Source: Halisarca cf. caerulea
Taxonomy: Eukaryota; Porifera; Demospongiae; Chondrillida; Halisarcidae
Direction of reading: 5' to 3'
Length of the DNA stretch: 64,000 nucleotides
Assembly (NCBI GenBank): GCA_963170055.1
Contig: CAUJGJ010000001.1
Span: 647,501-711,500, forward strand
In this document: piece by piece, positions 1-9,939 of the stretch
Numbering within the stretch: position 1 is the stretch's first letter
Layout of the letters: every line of letters begins with the position of its first letter
Notes under the pieces: model-generated
Seen by the model: only the letters and a program-made list of their open reading frames with translations
Database searches by the model: none
What the model was told of the DNA's origin: nothing
Position numbers and translations under genes: made by a program

Positions 1-91
1 CACACACCATAGATCACACACCGTATAGATCACATACACACACACACTCACACCCGTGCATGCACACACGCACACGCACGCACGCACACAC

Positions 92-132
<41 letters not shown>

Positions 133-175
133 CATGCACACTCATGTTATGTGCGCAAATACACACAGACACACC
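1..175. repeat. (CA)n microsatellite tract
   Basis: Nearly pure CA dinucleotides with scattered CG and TG interruptions, purest at about 85-129. Long reading frames on both strands here encode only His-Thr or Cys-Val repeats and are not genes. Confidence 0.95.
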
Positions 176-283
176 AATTTTATCACACATACAAACTGTA
201 AAGGAATCTTGCACGTGTATGTTCCAAAAATAAACATCTAACAGGATTCTTAGTAGCATCTATGGTATTTAGATAGCAGCATA

Positions 284-720
284 ATGGACGTTTCGACGGA
301 AAACCCGTATACTTACTACGGATACCACTGCGCACGAACATGGCTGTTGACATTCTTTTTGCCATCGTTGCCGCTTTTGTTTCCCATGCGTAAATCATTC
401 CGCCTTATAGATAAGGACACTCATCGAGTTTATTTTGGAACATTCGCCGTAGTCAGAAAGTACTCGCATCTAATTCCTAGGAGGAGTTAGCGGACAACCG
501 TTTCGAAGGTAAAAGTCGTATTCCTGTCAGGATTCGCCCGTAGAACAAATATGGCGTCTCGTAGGCTTGTACGGGCTATTCTCGAAATTTCGCCATTTCG
601 CAAGTAAAAGTGAAGAGAAGCCTTACGTGCTCTTTCCAGACCCTACAGTTGACGATCGTGAACAGTCGTCCGCAGTCAGTCGCAGCGCGCGTCAGTAAAC
701 TGCGAACAAAAAATCGGCCT
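284..720. other. CpG-dense segment, possible promoter or first-exon region
   Basis: This stretch has far more CpG than the surrounding AT-rich DNA. Three start-codon-plus-donor arrangements are visible. On the + strand, ATGGCTGTTGACATT opens a 17-residue hydrophobic peptide (MAVDILFAIVAAFVSHA) followed by a GTAAAT-type donor. A second + strand ATG at about 550 (MASRRLVRAILEISPFRK) runs into GTAAAA. On the - strand, MAKRMSTAMFVRSGIR runs into GTAAGT. A signal-peptide exon would suit a lysosomal sulfatase such as the GALNS tail at 2545, but no catalytic sulfatase exons were found between them, so the link is unproven. It could also be a fragment of a mobile element. Confidence 0.3.
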
Positions 721-879
721 ATCTTTATTATAATAAGATGTAGCAGGCTTTTTCAAAATAATAATCAAGGGGCTAATGGTAAATGGATGGAAGGGGGTAG
801 ACATGTACATATGTGGTACTCTGGTTGTCTATGAAACACATGCAGTGTAGTGATGTATGTGGTATCGTAGGGCTTTATA

Positions 880-1000
880 GCTAGGGGGTCTGGGGGATGG
901 TCTCCCAGGGAAAATTTGAGTTTTTTGGTTATATGATGTGGTATTTCGGGCCATTTTGGACCATTCAAGGTTGACTTTGATACTCAAGTAGGACCTTCTC
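880..1000. repeat. Dispersed G-rich repeat, copy 1
   Basis: The block GGGGGTCTGGGGGATGGTC, then CTCCCAGGG and AAAATTTG, then a CCATTTTGGACCATT-type segment, recurs in diverged form at about 14519-14640, where its G stretch has expanded to 20. No coding potential was seen. Confidence 0.5.
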
Positions 1001-1032
1001 TGTAGTAATTTAGGTATAGGGTATTGGATATT

Positions 1033-1095
1033 CTTATTTAACCTGGGGAACCTTTAGCCAGAGGCTACTGTAAGTGGCACCCAGAAAAGAAAAGG
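1033..1095 (+). repeat. Short dispersed repeat (TTATTTAAC..CTTTAGCCA..GGCTACT)
   Basis: A block of about 60 bp, reading TTATTTAACCTGGGGAACC then TTTAGCCAGAGGCTACT then a GGCACCCAG-type tail, recurs at 7377-7445 and 30163-30215 in the same orientation and at 11072-11108 reversed. The core AGCCAGAGGCT can fold on itself. This looks like the conserved end of a SINE or other short element. Confidence 0.6.
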
Positions 1096-1529
1096 GCTAG
1101 AAGGCAAAAACAAACAAAGGGGGTGTACAAAGATTCAACAAAAGAGGTCAAAGTTTGTATTATGATGAAATGACAATAGAATGAATGGATGAGCAAAAAT
1201 TATAAATTTAGTGTGAGAGACATTAGTGAATGGAATAAATTCAATCTGTAATGCAATATAATCATTGATGCATGAGTATGAAAGTAGTGTCTAATTGATG
1301 ATATGTACAAAATTATATTGTTATTCATTTAAAAAGTGATTTTCACATAGTTTTGTGAATTTGCACTGCAGCTGGAATTTTTTGGGGGTGGAAGCTTCAA
1401 CTGGATAGAACCCTGCATGCAGCTGTCTATTACCTGTCATTTGGGGTGGTTTTTCAGCATAGGGTTTGTGTACATGGTACATATATATGAATACAATCTT
1501 GTTTTTGATCACTTATTGTGTTCAGCATA

Positions 1530-2003
1530 CAGTGGGCCCCACTTAATCGCATAACAGTTAAAGGAACATTCTGGTTAATGGAATGCAAACTACAAGTACA
1601 GAATCATTTGTATATATGCACTGTAGTAAAAGAACTGCTTAAAGGAATACCACTTAAATGAATATTCTGGATATAGGAATAAGAATTTCAAATAATATAT
1701 AAACAGTACTGCTTATAAGAATAGCACTGTGAACGCAAGTTAACACAAGTCAGTTATAGCTACCCTGCAGTAAAAAATCTATAACATTGCTTGCTTCCTC
1801 TCAGAATTCCCATTTTAAACATTCTATTCCATCCATTGTATATGTTTATATATATAATGCATACTTATATTCATATTTTTAATATACAATGACAATCCCC
1901 ACTATTGGCACAGCAGGAATGCATGTCCTGGATTAAGGAATATTCTGCATAATGGAATAATTTGGCCTGGTCCAGAGGGTATGCGATTAACAGGGGCCCA
2001 CTG
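1530..2003. mobile_element. MITE with CAGTGGGCCCC terminal inverted repeats
   Basis: The 5' end CAGTGGGCCCCACTTAATCG matches in reverse the 3' end CGATTAACAGGGGCCCACTG, preceded by TA on the left. The interior repeatedly restates the end core in drifted form (TTAATCGCAT, TTAATGGAAT, TTAAAGGAAT, TTAAATGAAT, TTAAGGAATA). No transposase frame is present. A partial second end (GTGGGCCCCTG) follows directly at 2006. The CAGT tip and TA flank fit a Tc1/mariner or pogo-like non-autonomous element. Confidence 0.75.
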
Positions 2004-2544
2004 TGTGGGCCCCTGTTCCAGTGTGCCACAGTGTAATTTTTTTTGGTCATCTATGCAGTGTGTAACATAATTATGTCTATATTAACTTAAGAGTAATCCA
2101 GAATCCAGTACTCTATCCACCCCTTTGCTTAGTGAGAAGGGCAAACAAGCTAGTGTACACTGTATATGTGTAATTCAAATTCCCTGAAGAGATTACATAC
2201 TGCCACATGCACTATAGTCTTGAGTAGTTATTATTGATTGGTTCATAAGTGTGCATGTACATATGTACTGTACGTACGTATGTTTGTGGGTGTATACAGT
2301 GATGTTAACAATACTTGCACAGATAGTAGTAATAGTTTAAAGGAAGTTTTCATGTCGACTCATGGAAGTATTGTTACATTATTATGTAATTACATGATAA
2401 TGCAACAATCACTGACATGAAAATTGCCTTAAATTTTACGACTACATCTGTGATATGAGTGTAGAAAGTGGAGGGATTTAAGCATGCCATATTATGGTTG
2501 CCACTGATCTTGCACACTGTCTGTACATACTATTGTCTATACAG

Positions 2545-3927
2545 GGTACAGACTTCTGTCCAGGAGAAAATGTTACAGGCGTTACAACTCATGAGCAAAT
2601 GAACTATACTAGCTCACCAGTTTTATTCCATTTGGGTAAAGATCCCGGAGAAAAGTATCCAATGAAGTTGGTTAAAAGTAAAGCCATGTACCATGCATGC
2701 ATTAGTAATCATTTTCTAAATATTTGAAGGCCCAAATCAAGTGAGTATACAGAAGCCATGCAATTGATCAAACCCATTGTGGAAAAGCACAAGGCAGAAA
2801 TGAAGCCTGGAGATCCACAATTGAACTACTGTGACCCTTCTGTTATGGTGAGGAGTTAACGGTATTGTGTCTATCAACACACTGCATGATCCACGCACAC
2901 ACACACATACACACACACACCACACATATGCACTTCATTCCACCTTGCCCTCATGTTATGTATCGCTCATACACTTTAACACGTTCAATAAGATTCAATC
3001 TCAAATCTCAAAGCAAACAGAGCAACTGAACACAGGCTGGCTCAGCCACACAGAACCCCCTTTATATAGAGGGACAAACCTCATCACATATGTCAGGTAC
3101 ACCATGATAAACAACTAAAACATGAAACAACACGAGATAGAAATCCATAAAGGTACAACACTAGTTCATCAAAACACATCACTAAATACACAACACCTCA
3201 CAAGGCCATAAGGCGGAACCTATTGTGCAAGTTGCCTAGGTCCTGCTCCTGGACCAGACTATCTGGTTATGATAAGGGGTGAAATGGCCATGCAGTCTAT
3301 AGTCCCTGGGCTACATAGCTATTGGATGGCATAAGCACTAATGGCCATAGAAAGATACCCACTTGACAGGGTATTATAGCCACTGAAAGAATCCGACACG
3401 TGTTATAAAGAAAATCGCACTTTGTTTAATGTCTAATACCACACAATACTGTATGTCAAGAAAATCGCAAAATTAAAAATCGCATAGTGTCTGTGGTGGT
3501 CAAGATTGCATAACTTTTACTTCACATAACATATTAATCCTATCTTATTATATACAGTACGTACCCCTGCATATACAGTGAATGTATGCAGGGGTGCATA
3601 TTGTATTATAAAGATGGTAGCAACAACATGCAGTATAGACCATGTGCACTTAATTGAGGTATGGAGGAAGTTACATGTGTTCCTAGAAGTTTGACCACTT
3701 TGATAGGTGACTAGCATCAACAATTCAACCCCATAATATATAGTATTCAGTCTCAAACACTAACTGCTTTTAATTTGTATTGCTTTAAGTTCGAATTCAA
3801 CTCATTCTTGTTATGCACTATAGTATTTCACTTCCTGTAGAATTGGGCACCTCCGGGATGCGAGGCACTGAATGACTGCCTGCCAGTGCCAAAGAGCAAT
3901 AGAAAATTGTGCACATGGCCTCACTAA
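2545..3927 (+). CDS. GALNS: N-acetylgalactosamine-6-sulfatase, C-terminal exons (partial)
   Basis: GALNS is a lysosomal sulfatase that removes 6-sulfate from keratan sulfate and chondroitin-6-sulfate. Three exons are visible. Exon 2545 to about 2677-2686 encodes the conserved DFCPGENVTGVTTHEQ and VLFHLGKDPGEKYP region. Exon about 2728-2847 encodes SEYTEAMQLIKP and PQLNYCDPSVM and ends at a GTGAGG donor. Exon 3841-3927 encodes NWAPPGCEALNDC and KLCTWPH then TAA, matching the NWAPPGCEKLGKC tail of vertebrate GALNS. The junction near 2680 is awkward: the best donor (GTAAAG) and acceptor are out of phase, and only a weak GTACCA donor keeps frame. The sulfatase active-site exons (about 380 residues upstream) were not found from 1 to 2540, so they lie off the window or this is a duplicated fragment. 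Confidence 0.82.
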
Positions 3928-4731
3928 GTCAACATGTAGGGCACATGGATAGGTATATGCTACACACATAAGTATACTTTATGCATAATATGATATTGTA
4001 TGCACGTAGGCAGTTGCATATTATACTGTTATATTTGTAGATCAAAATCATCAAGGTTGGATTATGGGATAATTGTTATGATACATTGTAGAAGTATAAT
4101 GTGTTTGTAAATAGATAGATACATGAGATGTAAACATTCACAAAATGAAAACAACAGAAGTCAGAGGCAGACTGGTTGAGTTGTCATTGCCAATGCTCAT
4201 CACTCTAAATCGAATACCTGAGGTAAATAAAAACAGTGGCATGCAGTGATAGTTGATAAAACAAGAGTTAATACTGTCAGAATTTATAGTGAATGCTTCT
4301 ATATGAGTAAACCGCTATACTAGTATACACACATGTATGCATGCATGCACACATGCATTTACAGTTGACAGGAAAGTTAAAAAATCATGATCAATGCTTG
4401 CATGTATGCATGGACAAACTTCCTCAAATCTCATAGAAGATATACTTCATCTCATTATAATATACAGTACTCAGTGCATGGTCTGAGTGGTGCTGCACAT
4501 ATTGCATGCATGATCATGAGTTCCTGCATGGACCACTGGTTGCCAACACAGTTAAAGTGTCCACAATGGAAATGGCAAAATTATACAGTATAGATTCATG
4601 CACTGCAAAATTAAACCACTGTTTCCATAATTATTATATCTATAATTCAGTATAGAGCTGAATTTGTCTCCTTGCAAACTCGAGCCTCTTGTGCAGCTCA
4701 TGCAAGTACGATCGACTTGAAAAGCGGAATA

Positions 4732-4916
4732 CAGTCACACCTGGTTTATCTAAAACTGATTTATCCGAAAACCTCATTTATCTGATACTCCACTGTGAAT
4801 CCCAATCACTACTCAGTGTACAATTTACCCTGATTTATCCAACACCTGGTTTATCCAAACAAACATGGTCGGATAAACGAGGACCTACTGTAAGTACAGT
4901 AGGTCCTCGTTTATCC
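4732..4916. mobile_element. TTTATCC-motif MITE with an abutting inverted end
   Basis: The element begins CAGTCACACCTGGTTTATC after TA and ends GGATAAACGAGGACCTACTG at 4890 before TA. The TTTATCC-like core occurs about six more times inside. Four bases further on, CAGTAGGTCCTCGTTTATCC (4897-4916) repeats the end in the opposite direction, so 4871-4916 is a near-perfect palindrome formed by two head-to-head element ends. Confidence 0.75.
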
Positions 4917-6093
4917 ACAAGGCACCTAATGGAGAGTGTCATGGCGTGGTATATGAAAGAATATCCTCTCTGCCTTAGAAGCTAGAGCTCCCGTGAATTC
5001 CCTTTGTAAGGAAAAGGCGCCATGTTTTCATACGCGTTTATAGAATGCGTATGCAGTATTCCGAAGACTATAAAATCATGCATACACTGTAGACCCTGCT
5101 GGGCAAACGATTTATTGATGCGATACTTTGAATGTAACACTAAATTGCAAAAGTTAGGGGTGTGGGAGGTGGGAATCTTAACATTCTTTCACATTATTCA
5201 ATGCATACATTTCCTTTGTACCCATCAGTTTATCAAGGAACATGCACTTATGTTACATTTCACTGTCATGCAACGCTCAACTCAACATTGCACATGATGT
5301 GACAATGCGCACATCACGACATAGCACCAGAGCCCGCCAAAGGCAAGCTTACCTGTTAATAGTAATATACTATGATTATTATGATAATTATAATACAGCT
5401 TTATAGTATATGAAGTGGCTGTATATAGCAACCATACATTGTTCACATGTGTACAAAACTTTTGATAAATAGCACAATGCTATTGTTATTAAAGTGTATT
5501 GATTCAGTTCAAGTGTCTATTTGGTTTTATCTTGTAAACACACAATGCAATTATTCTTGCACAACACAGAAAATTATCCTGCATGTTTTTCTATACATGT
5601 ATCTATATGTAAGGCTGTGGGCTGGATTGTATGAGACTGAGTTATATATAAGGATGTACACAGCAGGTTGCAGACTTCCCAGTGCAATATTCACAACCTC
5701 AAAAAGTAGGCATGCATATCAAAAAAGTATAATCTAACACGTACCAAATTCCTTGCACAGATACTCTAAGCTTCTAGATTGCATGTGACTTCTGAGTACA
5801 ATCTGGAATAATGCTTGTATGGTACTTCATGATTAACATACAGTCAGTTCAAAAGTGCTTCTACCCATATGTGTACATACAGAACATCACAACTCGGCCA
5901 AAACCAGTTTATACCTGTGGTAGGTATGGCTTCTTTTGAGATGTATGTATTTTGGTAATAAACAAGTATTTTGAGATTTTGAAAAATGAGCTAAAAGTGT
6001 GCAACCTACTGCTGATGTACTTATCTCAGTCTTTCTCAGTCGTGATTCTAACTTCAATTGCCACACACATACACCCACACAAAAACAAATAAA

Positions 6094-6096
<3 letters not shown>

Positions 6097-6154
<58 letters not shown>
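6097..6154. repeat. (TG)n microsatellite
   Basis: About 28 uninterrupted TG units. A reading frame through it encodes only Cys-Val repeats. Confidence 0.98.
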
Positions 6155-6155
<1 letters not shown>

Positions 6156-6195
6156 ATGTGAATAACTCGGATCAAATATTTAAGTTACATATTTA

Positions 6196-6512
6196 GTACA
6201 ATGAAAATTGCTTAGTATGTACCTTGAAGGGGACACAAAATCAGTACTTTCTATCAGGGTGGGTTTATGTACGTACATAAGGAATACACAGGGCAGAATG
6301 AGGCGTACCGTAATATAGTGCTAAATTTTGAGGAGCTTAACTTTCGCATGGTAGGTCACAGCAGAACTTACAAAGTTTATTTACGCAAATATTTCAAAAG
6401 TGGCCAACTATGAAAATTTAGCTCCTCGAAAAGTTAGCACTATACAGTACTTACTATCCATAAGTATGCAAACCAGGTACATACTTACTAAGCAAGTTTC
6501 ACTGTAATTTAC
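6196..6512. mobile_element. Nested MITEs (CTTAGTATGTACC element split by a second element)
   Basis: The outer element runs from TTGCTTAGTATGTACC at 6207 to the reverse form GGTACATACTTACTAAGCAA at about 6476-6500, followed by TTTCACTGTA. Inside it, about 6315-6443 is a second inverted-repeat element, starting TAGTGCTAAATTTTGAGGAG and ending CTCCTCGAAAAGTTAGCACTA. The outer family recurs at 31252. Confidence 0.65.
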
Positions 6513-6593
6513 ATAGGCAGTACATTTCTAATGTCAGAGTCATTACCTTAAAGAAAAAATGTAATTTGTTGCTTGAACAACTACAGCATAGTC

Positions 6594-6645
6594 ATAGATA
6601 CTCTATACATATGGTTACATACGTATGTATAGAGTATCTATGACA
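6594..6645. repeat. Perfect short hairpin
   Basis: GTCATAGATACTCTATACATA pairs with TATGTATAGAGTATCTATGAC across a short AT-rich loop. No gene is attached. Confidence 0.8.
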
Positions 6646-6824
6646 GTAGGTTATTATTATTATTTATTTATTATAACAATAAGATCATTATAAACAATAA
6701 TTGGTATTAATGTTATACATGTATGCAAGACAAAATGAAGAAAAAAGAAAAAAAATATTTCACAAAGGAGGCTTCAGCCCATAGGTAAAAAGAAAGTCAT
6801 CAACATACCTGGTAGTAACTTATT

Positions 6825-7248
6825 CTATTTTAGTTGAGCCACTGGTGCATCTGGATGCTTTTCTATTAGTTTTTGAAACCTTTCTTCAGATCCTTCTTCA
6901 TATTTATGAAATATAGTACCTATTGTGAACCCCACTAACGTGCAAGCGACATGAAGCAAAGGCTCTGTAAGGGAAGAAAACGTATTTATCACTGGTGTGG
7001 TACAAATAGCGATAAACATACAAAAATTTACTTCGAAAAACAGGGTAGCGCCTCACTGCATTACTGTAGCAAGCGGTGAAAAATCCTCCGGCACTGAAGA
7101 AAACAACGGTACGCAACATTATTTGGCAAACAAAATGAAGGCGTAATGATAGGGTTTTCCCCTTCTCATGTAGGACAAAAATCGAGTTATGTACAGCTGG
7201 TGGAATCTCATTAAAACGAATCCCAGGGGGATACCGAAAATTCTTCAT
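6825..7248 (-). CDS. NDUFC2: NADH dehydrogenase (complex I) subunit C2-like
   Basis: Two exons, 7248-7032 and 6964-6825, are joined by a 67-bp intron with GTAAAT donor and TTACAG acceptor. The join is in frame and gives 118 residues; human NDUFC2 has 119. The product has a short N-terminus, a hydrophobic helix around residues 44-60 (MLRTVVFFSAGGFFTACY), a basic VRRYP turn, a second hydrophobic helix (HVACTLVGFTIGTIF), then a charged tail (YEEGSEERFQKLIEKHP). The two-helix order, RR between helices and acidic tail match NDUFC2, a membrane-arm accessory subunit of mitochondrial complex I. Identity is low in this family, so another small mitochondrial membrane protein is possible. The ATG at 7248 is the first in the open frame. 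Confidence 0.62.
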
Positions 7249-9900
7249 TGTATATCAGAAACTCACTATAACCAGCTAACCTTTCATAGTAGAGCATTTA
7301 CTGGGTTCCATGTATTCGCTCACTACAAGCAGAAATTCACTATAAGAGTGTTCTTATGGTTATGGATACGCGTTATGAATCTTATTTAAACTGGGAGGGC
7401 CTTTAGCCTTATGATTCATTGAAGGCTACTTTGCAAGGCACCCAACAATAATACGAAAATGAAATGAAATGAAATACCAAAAAGTTTAAAACATGCAAAA
7501 AGACATGCAGTAAAGTATATTAGAAGACAGAGTAATACAGAAAATTATACAGAATTATAAAAGTGAGAGTTAAAATTATTAATAATGAAAGAAAATAAGG
7601 AGACAGGTCAAGAAAGGCTAGTTGTGAAGTTAATAATCATACATACAAAGAGTGAACTGACTCAGTGATTCGGCATTCCTGATGGAGCTGGGAATACTGC
7701 GCCATAATGAGTTTCCACTGTATAAGTCATGGATAACAGATTATGTAGGGAAAGGTAATCTATCATCCATGGTTATGTATGAGTCCTGATTTACTACGAT
7801 TATCAATCTGAAGTTGCATGGCAATCATTACATGGTATGTTGTAACTTGCAATCCATGGATCTTGATCTCAAGAAATTAAATAACTGACTGTACCTCACA
7901 CCATAGACACTCTAAACTAGTTTAGAGTGTCTATACTCACACTACTTCATTTAAAACTCATGTAATACTCGTAAATGGCTGCAAAATCCCCCAGATAGCA
8001 TCACATCTTCAATCGTATATTATTTATTATATACGTATCCAACATTAGAAGAAGACAAATTATACTGCAATAAAAGAACCTACTTGAATATCATTTGCTA
8101 GATTTTTTACTTAAACAGAACTGTCAAACTTTGGAATGCTGTTCAACCTACTGACATTAACCTGCCTGTCACCTCCATGAAGCACATACTATTCTAGAAG
8201 AAATTTTAAGCAAAATTTCAAACCAGCAAATCTATGTACTTTTCATCTGTATTTGCATGTCCCCAATGTCATCACATATCACTTACTAAACAGTTTTCAA
8301 GTTTAACCATAGGTCCTTTTTACTTGAGAATGATATGCTATGTGATAAAATACAGATTATAAAATGGATATTTGTATGTATGGGCATGTTTCTGTAGTGT
8401 TTATATGAGGATAGTGTGCAATGTACACAATAGGTAATGCACTTATCCTATTATTGGCCTTGTAGTCCTTGCATGCATGTTAGTATCAGCCTCCATTGCA
8501 AAAAAAGTCATTTATGCTAATGAGATAGGTGCATTGCCTTTTGACTGTGTTGAGTTTGCAGGAGCATGGCAGTCTTGTACATGAGCTATGTATGTAGATT
8601 GAAACCTTAAAGCTGTGTGCATGAGAGCATTTGTGACAAGTTATACATAGCATACATTGTTCTACACATGTACAATTGTCTATCCTAGTACTAATGCCAA
8701 CCCCAGTTCCACCAAGCTATGTTACTGGTCTCTATGTCCAATTAAAAATCTAGAGTACAAGCCAATGTGGGAAATACAGTGAAACCTCTGTATGAGGTAC
8801 AGTCACCTTGTTAAAGTATGCTAATATCCAACAACCTTCAAATCTGACACTTTTTTCAAGTCCCATTGAGTGTCAGATTGGAAAGGTTTCACTGTTTGAA
8901 TTTGGAGTCCTCTTTAAAGAGGAAGTTTGCTGAGTGCTATAGTGATTTGTTAATTAGTATTTTGCTACATACGTGAAGTATCATATATGGGCAACACAGT
9001 GATCTGAGTACTTTTTCCTAGGAAGCATGAGAGATTATGGATATTTTATTTATACTGAAGACACTGGAAAGTTCATTTTGCAGCTGGTTTCAAATACGTA
9101 TATAGCAACCAATATGGACCTGTGTTTCTGGTCACTCATATTATGAATATAGAACAAGTATGGTGTGTAGGCAAAAGAAATCCCAGTATGAAGGATTCCA
9201 CAACTTCAGTTCTTATAGTACTAAGGGGCACCTCCAGCTACTACAGTGGACATAACAACTGTACATGTATATTGTATACTTTGCAGACATATTCACATAG
9301 ATTGGCCCCTCGGTTTGTAGCAGTGGGTAGGCTAATATTTATTTTTTTGCCAAAATAAATGTTTTCTAGCATGCTGGTGGCCTCTCTTTGTTGAAGTACC
9401 CATGTGTGGTGATTGAGATTAAGAGTTTTTTAGTGGAAAGGTTAGGATATGTAATGATGGAGAGGCCCTCTGGAATGTGGGTAGAAACCTTACATTTGTA
9501 CCATCCAGAGTTCTGAGAAAGGTTCCTCATCCTACAACAGGTAGATAGTGGAGTCATACAAAATGACATTTGAGTCAGAGATTACAAGCTTAACCAGTGG
9601 ATAGAATTTGAAAAAGATGAGGAATATCCAGGTGGGTGACATGATATATATCCCCTTGAAGATACCAATCTGGATGGGAACAGGTCTCTTTTTCAGCTGT
9701 TATGTGTTGGACAAAATTATCTGTAAGTGTGAGTAAGAGATCTTAAGTTAAACGTAGAGGTTGCATATAAAAAGGGGGTGCATGGTTAACAAGATGGCTA
9801 ACTAATACATTTACTCGCGAAGAAATTGGACACGTTTTTTGGTGTTAATTCTATATTAGACAGTACAGAACCTATACATTGCATACACATAAACACTACT
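7249..9900. other. Intergenic; no gene seen
   Basis: After the presumed 5' leader of the NDUFC2-like gene there is a copy of the short dispersed repeat (7377-7445), a hairpin at 7902-7936 (ATAGACACTCTAAACTAG then its reverse), a MITE at 8777-8894 and otherwise unassigned AT-rich DNA. Reading frames are short and show no recognisable motif. Confidence 0.6.
8777..8894. mobile_element. Short CAGTGAAACC MITE
   Basis: It starts TA-CAGTGAAACCTCTGTATG and ends GGAAAGGTTTCACTG. Total length is about 118 bp, with no coding content. Confidence 0.6.
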
Positions 9901-9939
9901 AATAGAACACAGGCCAATTGATGGTGTTACAAGAGCAGT

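Larger units (their letters stand above)
3928..6824. other. Intergenic, MITE-rich
   Basis: Between the GALNS stop and the NDUFC2-like gene I see no conserved exon. The stretch holds MITEs at 4732-4916 and 6196-6512, a (TG)n tract, a hairpin at about 6594-6645, and palindrome-rich GCATGCATGC DNA around 4335. A 78-bp frame at 4145 followed by a GTAAAT donor was seen but not accepted as a gene. Confidence 0.6.

Noticed and set aside
14..259. Reading frames across the CA repeat on both strands
   Set aside because: They encode only dinucleotide-repeat peptides.
4145..4222. Short frame MKTTEVRGRLVELSLPML followed by GTAAAT
   Set aside because: A possible first exon, but no partner exon or family match was found.
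7246..7389. + strand 66-codon frame opposite the NDUFC2-like start
   Set aside because: It is antisense to the gene's first exon and leader and has no recognisable motif.
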